Origin: Protea cynaroides
Lineage: Eukaryota; Streptophyta; Magnoliopsida; Proteales; Proteaceae
Assembly: GCA_028583415.1 (NCBI GenBank)
Contig: CM053269.1
Span: 50,001,322-50,065,321, forward strand
Reading direction: 5' to 3'
Length of the DNA stretch: 64,000 nt
Shown here: piece after piece, positions 37,501-49,500 of the stretch
Layout: each line of letters begins with the position of its first letter
Numbering within the stretch: the stretch's first letter is position 1
Notes under the pieces: generated by a model
Database searches by the model: none
What the model was told of the DNA's origin: nothing
Seen by the model: the letters and a program-made list of their open reading frames with translations, nothing else
Made by a program: the position numbers and the translations under genes

Positions 37501-40500
37501 GGAAGTTCAAGTGCAATAGCTTGATCCATATATAATAGCTCAAACTACATTCTAGTCGCAAAGCAATGCATGCAATGTAACAATAATTAAATATCATATT
37601 GTTCAATACTGAATCAACATATCCCTTTAAATATCTAGGTTGGTGGAAGAAGTGGAGGGATGCATCCAGAGTGTTGTGTGATCGATGTATCCCTTTAAAA
37701 CTCAAAAGGGAAATTTATGACCAGAAATGACGTATGGGGCTGAATGTTGGGCAGTAAAGAAAAAACATCTAGACAAACATAGTGTAGCTGAAATGAGGAT
37801 GTTGAGGTAGATAAATGGTAAAAATAGAAAAAATAAAATAAAGAATGAAAAAAATTAGAGCAAAGCTAGGCATGCTTCAATTCGTGATAAGTTGCAAGAA
37901 ACTCTTTTGAGGTGGCATGGACATGTGCAATGGCGACCTTTAAATTCTGTAGTGCGGAGAAGTGATTTATTTCAAATTGAAGGGGTTGCCTAAAATGACA
38001 TTAGGAGTAGTGGTGAGGAACATGTATAACTGTGGATTGGAATCACGTATGACTTTGAATAGAGTTGATTGGAGAAAAATGATCCATGTAGCTGACCCCA
38101 TTTAGTTGGGATAAGGCTGTGACTTAAGTTGAGTTAAATACTGAATCCAAAAAAAAATGTATTTTTTAAATATTAGAGATATCATTGAAAGCAGTATGTA
38201 ACGATAATATATAATACGTGAGTAAACATGGAAATTTTAGTCCATTGTATTTTCCATTGCATTCAGTTTTGTCCATTGGTATTGTATGCTTATTAAGTAT
38301 TTCCATTGATAAAATTAAAAGAAATACATTATTTTGTTAAGAAAAATAGAAATGAAACAACATTATATCTTATGCGATATGCATATATTTCATTTGAAAC
38401 AATATAATTTAGCACCAATAATTTGGGATTTATAATATAAAAAAGTATAATCTTCATAGAAATTCTCAATCAAAGTGATTGATTTCATTTTTTTTCTGCA
38501 CATCAATAACATACATTCAAAAATGTAATATAATACAACCAAATATATGATTCGATGGGAATATTCTGCTAGAAGAAATGGAGTTTCTAGTAGTTGTGTT
38601 GTGGAATTTTTTTTTTTTATTTTAGAAAATTAGAGTTTTGATCATTTCAGATGAAATGGTACTGTTATGATTGAAGTCATTCATTTTTATATAATGTTCT
38701 ACAGTGGTGCTGACCAAAATATTGTAAGAGTTAAGTAGGAACATTTTGACATTTCAACCTTCTACAAACATGGGCTCTGATTTTGGACCATGACAAATTC
38801 AGAATTAAGATTTCAAGGAAATGAAATAATGTCTTATGCTATTTACTGGATGGACTTCCTTAGCTTCTCAGATCTATTTGATGGATGCTGAAAGTGAAAG
38901 TTGAATATGTGCTCGCCATCTTTCCATTGTTTACTATTGATAAAAGCTCCTACTTGAACATCTTTAAGAATGAATTTGGTTCTTAGATTTGAATAGGGAA
39001 CTTGGGATCTGTACTAAGATTCATGTTGCATATTGACAGGTGCGAGATATGCTTGGTGATGGCCGCCTTATAAAACGTCGAACCCGTGATGGAAGAGGTT
39101 CCATTTCTGAGTTTAGATTTAAGATATAACTGAACTTATTGATGGTAGCATTATGTAGTTTGTATTTTCCTTGCTAGATCCCTATAATTATTTATTTCTA
39201 GATCATTTGTAATCTTCAATTCTGATCTTTAGAATATGTTGAATACTAGAATAAATACCTGATGCAGGCTGAGATCCGTTGGATTGGAATCTCTAGAGGA
39301 TTCTATTTTAATTGGGATATATTTGTAATCTTTTTAATTTGAAAATTTTAATTAGATTTGACTGTAAGTCTTGGAGTTTTGTTAGGTTTCTTATTGTTAC
39401 TCATGTCCCTTTTATTGTTTTTATTTATTTATTTTAGATGTGAGTCCCTTATCCCTTAGATGTAGGTGAGTATTAGTATTTGAGTTGATTTCTAATTAGT
39501 AGTTGAGTTTAATTAGAACTCTTATATTAAAGTCATATTTGAGTTCTAATTGTGTTTTTAGAGTTTCAGTCCAAATAGGATTGTAAGTTTATTTAAAGAT
39601 ATTAATGAAATTAGTAGTTGATGATTATTGAGAAGAAAGAAAAGAAGAGGCTCTCGGTTCCCTCCCTCCCTCCCTACGGTATCCCTCTGATCTCTCTCTT
39701 TGAGTTCCCTTTCTCCCTTGCTGTTTCGATAGCTTCTTTCTCTTCTCTATATCTTTCTTTTTCTTGGTTTTCCCTTCCTATACCATAAGGTATATTCCTA
39801 TATCTCTTTTGTTTTAATTCTTTATTTTGACTCCCTACAATTATCCCACCATCCCATTAATTATCCCTAAAATCATCCCACGTTACTATTTTGGTTCTCA
39901 TCCCTTTTCCTCCCTTACCTGATAATAGTGTTTTCAATATTCTCCATTGATATTCTCTTTCATCCTTTTAAGTGAGATTCAGTCTCCATTAATACCATGA
40001 TGGCAGTATCCATAGCATTAAGATGCCATTCATTCTAGGTTTTCTACCTTGTTACACTACTTTAGTGTTCGTTCATTGCTGTTCGACAACATGAAGTTGA
40101 TTTAGGACTATCTGAGTACTAATCTGCTATTTATGACAAAGTGAGTGTGAGGCTGTAAGCTCTATAATATACAGGTTTTAGGGTTTTGCTAGAATACAAA
40201 TTGAGAAGTAAAGGTTTTAATAATGAGAAGAAACATTGGGGATTTATGTAGGAAGGTTCGGGGCTAAGTGGTTATCAGTTATCCCTTTTGGCTTGAATAT
40301 GGATTGACCTTGACTTCACTATTGGGAATGTCTGTTGAGTCTGAAGAATTGGCTGTACTCGCATAATGCCGTCGGTTTCTCAATGGCAGAACATTAGAAA
40401 ATGTGAATGTCTAGATGTATTTTCTGCACACTGGTGCTCATATAGGATTGTGCTGTACATGATGAAATTCGGAAAAAACTGTCCCTAAAAGTAAACTCAC

Positions 40501-43500
40501 AACATTACAAAGTTGATGGGGATCTTTGACAAAAATAACTGATACAAGTGATACCTATGTACCTGCAAACTACCTCTTAAGATTTTGAGGGTCTTGATTT
40601 AAATACTTTATACTTGTACAACCAATATAGAGATTTCCTGCATGACCTTTACATAGTCTGTAAACTAGTCAAACTTTCTCAAACCCACATGTAACATATT
40701 TCTTCTTGTTAAGTAGATAACCAAATAACCTTTGCAACTGTTAATAATATTATTGTAAAGGAATGGGCCTGTTTATTAAGGTCCATTACCGATTAGATTA
40801 TGTATTTAAATATGTGAGTGTTTAGTGATGGGTCTGATTATTCAGGCTATTACTGATTTAATTAAGAGACTTTGTGGCCTATCCTATCCCTTTTTACTTG
40901 TAACTAGCATAGTTGTCAAGGCATCGCCTAGGCGGCCTTGTGACGCCTTGGAAAATCAGGCGCCTTGGTCACCTAGGCGTCCGTCAGGTCTCCAATACCT
41001 TGGTTCGCCTTGGCGCCTTGACAACTATGGTAACTAGGACTCTATCTTTTAGAGTCTAGCCTCTCATCTTCTCCTTACTTAGAATAGGATTGTTTTTCTT
41101 TATTAGAATGAGATTCTTTTTCTTTAATTTTTTTTTAGCCATGAAAGTCCTTTTCATGTTGACATGTGGAACTCCTATTTAGTTTGTGACTAGAGCTCCA
41201 CATCTTGTAGAGTCTTAGACCTATCACTTTATCCCTTTTATTTTATCTATAAATAGTGACTGCTAAGAGGAGAGGAATATACATTGATTCTCTCCATCTT
41301 CACTAATTTTTCTATTTTATTATATGGTATCAGAGAACATCTAGGCTGTTGTTTTGAGATTCGTTTAAGGTTCTCCATTAAGTGTGCAGCCATCACTATT
41401 ACTGCTCCTGCTACTATTGCTGCTACTACTACTTGGTTCACAATGATCTATATTATGTTGCTACTACTACTTAGTTCACAGTGACTTATATTGTGCTGTT
41501 ACTACTTACTACTACTTGGTTCACAATGAGATATACTATGCTGCTACTACTACTTGGTTCACAGTGATCTATACTGTGTTGTTGTTACTTCTACTACTAC
41601 TACCAGTACTACTGCTAGTGCTACTACTAATACTGTTGTTGCTACTGCTAAATTGTTTTAGGTTGAAGCTGTCACCCTCCCCCATGCCCTAGCTTGGGAA
41701 GGGGGGCGGGGGGGGGGGGGCGGGCTTGTTAACTAATATTATTGTAAAGGAATGAGCCTGTTTATTAAGGCCCATTACCGATTAGTTTTAAGTGTTTAAA
41801 TATTTAAGTGTTTAGTGATGGGCCTGATTATTTAGGCCCAATACCGATTTAATTAAGAGACCATGTGGCCTATCCTATCCCTTCTTACTTGTAACTTAGA
41901 CTCTATCATTTTGAGTCCTAGCCTCTCATATTTTCCTTAATTAGAATAGGACTGCTTCTCTTTATTAGAATATGACTGTTTTTCTTTATCCTTTTAGTCA
42001 TGAAAGTCCTTGTCATGTTGACATATAGAACTCCTATTTATTTTGTAACTAAGGCTCCTTCTCTTAAGGAGTCCTAGACCTCACTTTACCCCTTTTGTTT
42101 TGTCTATGAATAGTGACTGCTAAGAGGAGAGGAATATACATCGATTCTCTCCATCTTCTCTTATTTTTATATTTTGTTACATCAGAAAAACATAACCATT
42201 GAGATTAGGTGAACTTTTGATATGGAGAGCCTAGGTCATGAGTAAAATGACAGACATGACTTAGACTTTTGAGTTAGGTTCAAATTAAATTTCCAAGAAC
42301 AGTTCAAATTAAATTTCCAAGAACAGTAAAAAAATGAAGCTACATTTTGCATCTCATCAGTAACAGCATGGTTTCCCTGGTAAAACGTGAAAATTCATTT
42401 TCTATTCTTCCCTCATAAATTCTGCATATTGCCATATGTGCTGCAAATCCAACACATTAGTGAGTAAATATACATGGTAGAACCATAGATCGTTCCTCAA
42501 TCTTGCTTCAATGTTGCCTAAATTATATATGCTTTTCCGGTTAATTAGGAATACGAGTGAGGCAAAAGCACAAACAATTTATAAGATTATCTTGTATATT
42601 ATGAGTACAATTTCTGACATTATTTAGTTCATCTGAGTGTCAGTATAAGATGCCAAATGCCCCTGCAACCCTGAAACAAAAAGTGTCAATTTAAGATGAA
42701 TGTACGTGGTGTAAGCTGAAACAACCCCCAACCCAGAAACAAAAAGGTCAAAACTATTTTGTTTTCTTGTAAAAAGCAATTAGGATTTTTATGTAGTTAC
42801 ATCTTATGTTTGGCCAAGCATCACCTACAAACATGGACAGCTTGATCCTACTCTAGTCTATAACCCATTGGCCTTGCTAGTTGCTTCTCGATATGATAAA
42901 TTTCTAACCTTCTCAATTTATTTGATATGGTTCCTGAATTTTTGATCCTCCAAGGGTTTTATTCTCCTGTCTACAATAACATTGAAGCAGCAAGTAGGAT
43001 TTGGTTTTGTTTGGCTTTCTGTATTTTTTTTTTCTCGGCAGACCTATTTGTTATGTACAATATCATTTGTTCTACTTCTCAGATTGTTAAATTGCTTACT
43101 TGTATTAGGTGAGTTTCCTATGGATTGTCCCCTTCATGATAGTCTTTTACGCGTCCATTATAAGGGCATGCTTATGAATGAAGAAAGGACTGTGTTTTAT
43201 GATACTAGAGTTGATAATAATGGCCACCCTTTGGAGTTCAGCTCAGGAGAAGGGCTTGTGAGTTAACATTCTAAGGCTTCGCTTTTTTTTTTTTACCTCT
43301 GTCCTTCGAGTATATATGCTTGTTTAATTCTTCTCTTTTCAACTTTGCCTTGCTTGAGGACATTAAGATGGGAAGGCTTTTATTATTCAAAAAATTAAAC
43401 TGCTTTGTGCTCACTGTTCATGCATGTGTCAGGGAAATATATCAAGGGGAAAAACCTTTATGTTTCACTTTGGGATGGGAAGTTCAAATGCCTTCTAGAA

Positions 43501-46500
43501 TCTATTACAACAATGTTTTGTCTTCCATTGCTACCTAGAATGTTGCACACATGCTACGTCTACTCCATTATTTGTTTATTCAGGGAGATGCTTGTCATTT
43601 TTTATGATTAGGACTGTTGATGAGCTGAACAAGCTCAATGCGTTAAGACTTAAGAGTGAACCTTCAACCTTCCAAGCAGCTTATATTTTATCTCAAGCTT
43701 AAAATGAAGCTCTTTCAGTTAAAGCTATCACGGCCAAGGTTCTAGATTTCGGTTTTAGATCAGGTCAAAGTGAGACCATGGTTCGAAACCAAAACGTAAA
43801 GTATTTCAGTTGAAATATCCTGTTTCGACCAAGTTTTGATTGAAAGCATTGTTTCGGTCGAAACATAGTCTAAGCACCTTATAAATGTCAAGTTTCGATC
43901 AAAACTTTTCTATTTTGACTCTCGAAACTTGGTGTCGACTAGGGGTGAAACAGGGTCGGGTTGGGCCGGGTATCTGCAAACCCTACCCTACCCAAAAAAA
44001 TTTCATGCTAACCCAAACCCTACCCTACCCTGTCAGGGTATTACATAACCTCAACCCTTACCCTACCCTGACAGGGTATTACCAAACCCTACCCTACCCT
44101 GATTTACCCTGATTGACCCTAAATCAGGGTAGGGTTTACCCTGATTTACCCTGAACTCAACATTTTAACATATAAATGCCAAATATTTACAAGTATAAGA
44201 CATGAATGATTATCAAAAAGAATAATACAGTAACAAGATTAATAATAACTTAATAGAGATGATCAAAATAAAATAAAACACAATATAATAGAAATATAGA
44301 GTAATATAAAAAGTAAAAACATTTCATGAGAATTCAAAATAGCAATATAAAAGATAATGTTAAATTGTTAATATTCCTCTTCTGCTAGTAATATAGAGAA
44401 ACTAATACAACAACATTCATTATGAAATAAAATGAAACAACAAAATAGCAAAGCTGAAAACTAGCAAAAGGCCAAAAGTATGAGAACTAATGGTCTCTCT
44501 TTCTCTCTCATTCTCCATAGTCTAGTCAGTTCAAATTCCATCCACAATCCACCATCATATTTCCTACACACAAAAAAAGGTGAAAAACACAATTAGAATT
44601 TAAAACTATCATTTAAAGTAAATGAAAAATAAATTAAAGTTATGTAACAATTAGTTACAAAACTAACTCGAAGTCCCTAAACATGCAACACCAGGCTCTA
44701 AACATGCAACACACCATGCTTTACGTCAAGCTGTGGTCAATCCTGAAACTACAATTAATGTAATAAAAAAATGAGTAAATATAATCCAATTCATAATTCA
44801 TGTACTTAATAACAGTTATATCATTAAACTTTGTACCTGATAAATCCTTATCAATTTCGTCCATGAATTCTTCTTCATTATTAAGAGGAATATTTGAAAG
44901 TCGTAGCCAATCCTGTGCACACAACAAAGACTCTACAACACGTGGTGTCAATGAGCTACGAAATTGGTCTAGAATCCGACCACTAGTGCTAAATGCAGAC
45001 TCTGAAGCAACAGTTGAGACAGGAATTGGTAAAATATCTCGAGCCACCTTACTAAGAATTGGTAATCTTGAGCTATTATACTTCCACCATCCCAAGATGT
45101 CGAAATCATTAGTTTTCTTCACAAGGTTTTCCATCAAATACTGATCTATCTCTGTCCCAACTTCTAAATTTTCATTTTCTTCCAACTGCCTTTCTATCTC
45201 AATGTCAAATATGTCACTGTTACTTGATAGAGTATCAACATCAAATGAAGATGAAACATCTACCATTGTACGAGAAGAAGATGATTCATGTAATTGGTAA
45301 TGATAAACAAGAGATTCCAAGACATTCCTAACATTTGCAACCTTCGCATCAACCTCAGATGGAGGATATAGATTTGAATAAGAATAGCAAAGCTTCACAT
45401 ATTTCATCTTCTTTCGAGGATCAAGAACAGCAGCAATAATCAAAAAGATGTTAACTCTATCTGCATTATCCCAGTACTTTTTAAACTTTTCCATCATGGC
45501 CATTGCCATATTATGACATGTGGGATCATCACTTCTTGACCACTTCATCAATAGTGACTCAATTGCAAAAACTTCTTTAAAATAAATATTTGATGTGACA
45601 GAAAGAGACCCAGATAATTTTAATGTGGCAGTGTAAAAAAGCTTCTAAAAACTTGCAAATAACTTTTGTATTTTCCCATTCTTGTTAACTTAGAATATCC
45701 TTGCATTCCATTCTAAAGTTCATGTCTCGCTCCTCTAGGCATTCAAAAGCCTTTTGAAACTCTAAAGCAGTTTCTACCATGAGAAATGTAGAATTCCAAC
45801 GAGTAGGACAATCTAGACACAAGGTTTTCTTACATTGAATTTTTTCTTGTTCACAACACAACTGAAACTGTTGTCCTCTTGCAGGGGAACTCCTCACATA
45901 TTTCACTACAGAACGAACTTTAATTAAAGAATTCTCAAAATATTTGAGACCTTCCTTAACAATCAAGTTCAGAACATGAGCACAACATCTCACATGAAGG
46001 AAGTCACCATTTAACAACAACCCATTTTTCTTGCTAAGTCTCCTTTTCAAACTCCGGATTGCCACATCATTATTAGCTGCATTATCTACTGTAATAGTTG
46101 TTACTTTGTCTAAACCCCAGCTTAGTAGACATGACTCAAGAACATTACATATGACATCACCAGTGTGTGGCGATGGAACTATAGAAAAGTTAATTATCCT
46201 CTTTTGTAATTTCCAATTTTCGTCAATGAAATGTGCTGTGACGCACATATAACCAAGATTTTGGTTTGAAGTCCACATATCAGTAGTTAGGCAAACCCTT
46301 TGACAAGATTTCTCCAAAAAAAATTTCAATTTCTTTTTCTCCTCCTCATACAACCCAAAACAATCTTTTGCTACAGTGATACGTGACAAAAGATTGAACC
46401 TAAGATTCATAGCATTGCAAAATACTCTAAAGTCCTCCCGCTCTACAGCTTTAAAAGGCAACTCATCTATGATAATCATACGAGCAAGCATCTTTCTACA

Positions 46501-49500
46501 ATATTCTTGGTCAAACTTCCAAGCTAACATATTGGGACAAACGATGCTCGAACTATCATCACCCTTATCACTTGGAAAATTCAAGAGCTTTTGTTTCTTA
46601 TCTCCTCTATATGGAAATAACCAACATTTATCTAAATGACGTTTCAATGAGCTTGTCCCATGTTCACTTGCACATGCAAGTTCTTTATTGCAATAGTTGC
46701 AATTACATCTTTTAACTTTAGAACCATCAGGAGGTATAATCTTCTTAAAGTGATTCCAAACACTAGATGGCGGTAATGGAGGTAGTTTAGAATTAGATGA
46801 TACCTCACATTCAGTGCTAGTTATTGGAGTAAAGTTTTGCTGATCAGGAGTTGAGTTGGTTGATGGGACACTTAATGATATAGGCACTTGCTGCTCACTA
46901 GGAATTGAGTTGGCTGATTGGACTTCCTCTGCCATTGACACCTGTATAATTTAAAAATACATGAGTTAAAACTCAAACAAGTCGGATACATGAGTTAAAA
47001 AAATAAGAACACCCTTTGTGAAAATGTTTGGGACTGCAATAAACACATGCTCTTTGTTTCTTAAGTCCTATGCTCAAGATGACTTGACTTGCTCTCCTCT
47101 ATTCCTTTATTGGTAGATCATGCTGACATCCCAGCTCAGACGGCTTTGCCATCTTTTGATAGAATTGAGATTGTTGTTTAGGATTTGGATTTGGATGTAG
47201 ATATATAATGGTTTATGCCTGATTATTTCAGATTGAGAATACCTTAAAAATGGATGGTTCAGATTCTTTTATTTTTCGGAAACATCCCAGTCCATTGTTA
47301 CATGAATAACTACCTATTTAAATTATATTAATCTCATTTGTTAAATATTTTCTTCTTTATTGGGCCTACTGAACCCATCTGATTTGCATCCCTTGCTCCC
47401 TCTGGGTCCTCATGGAAATGAGATCATTCAAACAAAATTTCTATTGTGAGCAGGCCAAGGTGGTTTGGTTGCTGATCTATATTCTATCATGCTTGATGGA
47501 CGTTTTGACTAGAAACAGGGTTAAGCTAAAGTTATGCTGGTGGGTTTGGGGGGATTGCTATCTCTATGTCATCTAGACAAGGCGAGAAGAGAGCCCAAAC
47601 TCCTCATAAGTAGTATCTCTATGTAGCTTTTGGTTTCTAACTGATCATATTATTTACCTCTCATATGCCCTCCTGGGGAACCATTATGAAGCAGCCTTGA
47701 ATTTAGCTAATTGTGCTATTTTCATAAGTATGGGCCGTCACCATGAGTGAAATGGTGGTAGGGTAAAATCAAAGTTAGAAAACCAGCATTTTTTATTCGA
47801 CTTGCTTTCTTCGAAAACTGATGAGTCGAAGTCAAATCTGATGAAAGCAAACCATTTTTGTAAAGGGTCCGGCAAAGATTCAGAAAGATAGATAGAGAGA
47901 GAGACTAGAGGGAGAGAGAGAGAGAGAGAGATAAATACCTTCTACCTAAAATCAGGCCGAAGAGGAAGAAGATGATCCGATGGGGCTGAATCCGTGAATC
48001 GGATATGATGGCTCTACTCTCTAGATAGTGTCGTCGACTCGGCAGTAGGAGGAAGAGAGAGTGAGAGACGCTCTCGCCGTCAGCTGTCCTGTAGGAGCCG
48101 TCGTCAATGCCTTCAGCTGCGTTCGCCGGCTTTAGGAGAAATAGAGAAATCGTCGGTACTCGGTAGGAGAAATAGAGAGCGAGAGCAGTAGGAGTCTAGG
48201 AGAAAAAGAGAGAATGAGAGAAAGTGAGAAACTGAGAAGTGAGAAATGGCCGCGCCGGCAGCTACGGTAGGAGAAGGAGTCTGAACTCTAAAGGACTGAA
48301 TTTTGAAAGAGAGGCGGTAGGAGAAGACGAAAGTCTGAAAGAGAGAATGAGAGAAAAGAAATCGTAAGGATTAGGGTTAGGGATTTAGGAATTAGGGTTA
48401 TTTAGAAAAACAAAATGAAATAAAAAATTATTTCTGAATATATATATATATATATATAAGTCAGGGTCGGGTAGGGTCGGGCCGGGCTCTACCCGAGCCT
48501 CAACCCTTACCCGCCCTTACCCTGACAGGGTAAAAATTACCTTGTACCCTGATTGGACCCTATCAGGGTACGGGCCGGGCTAAACCCTGACCGGGTTCAG
48601 GGCGGTTTTGGGCGGGCTCGGGCCGTCAGGGCAAAACTTTCACCCTTAGTGTCGACCTTAGAAGTCAGAGTATTACAACACAAGAAACAATAACAAGAGG
48701 GACAATATATAATACACAAAGGTTATTTAAGTATACAACACACAAAACTTATTTATGACTAAAATCATTTAAGTATCTATTTAAGATATTATTTATAGAT
48801 AAGCAAACCCCCCCCAATTTGAATCCAATAAAAATAGTCTAATATTCAAATTCTAAATGGATAAAAAGTCAACACTCTGTTCAAGAATAAAAATTGCATT
48901 TTCGGTTGTGAGGGTGATTTCAACTTTCAAATGCTATGGGCTTTCTAGAATCTAAAATTTTTATAAATCTTATTATATTAAAACATCACTAAAAACCAAA
49001 AGAAATGCCAAAATAATCATTTGTTTTGATGTCCAAAGAATTATTTCCATTCATACGACTTTAAATTGCATTCGCATACTCCAAACAAATGTTTGATCAA
49101 AGCGTAATTCTTTCAATATAACTCGGATTCAAGCAATCTCGGATTTATTTTATTATAAGATTTATGAAATTTCTAGATTGAAGTTAACTCTAGCATTTGA
49201 AAGTTGAAAATCACCCCCCACAATCGAAAATACAATTTTTGTTCTTGAACTGGTAGGTTGACTTTTTAGCCATTTGGAATTTGAATTTTAGATTATTTCC
49301 ATTCGATTCAAATGGAGGGTGTTTGCTTATTTATGAATAATATCTTAAGTGAATATTTACAGAAATGATATTAGCCATAAATAACTGTAGCATATTTAAC
49401 TCTAAATACAATCCCAGGTTCCAGCTTACAATAGCAAACTTGGGTCTACACTAGATAATACCATTTTGGATGGTTTAATCTTACACTAATTAAGGGAATA

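Larger units (their letters stand above)
43940..48648 (-). mobile_element. hAT DNA transposon (4.7 kb) with GTGTCGAC target duplication
   Basis: The ends TAGGGGTGAAAC and TTTCACCCTTA form the terminal inverted repeat. GTGTCGAC is duplicated at 43932-43939 and 48649-48656. Both subterminal regions are crowded with ACCCTACCCTG/CAGGGTA words in both orientations, as hAT transposase-binding regions often are. The minus-strand transposase gene is broken. The element is inserted in a TTTCGG-type repeat. Confidence 0.95.

Noticed and set aside
43975..44160. Possible interstitial telomeric repeat (CCCTACCCT..)
   Set aside because: The unit is not the plant telomere repeat CCCTAAA in tandem, and it lies exactly within the ends of a hAT transposon.
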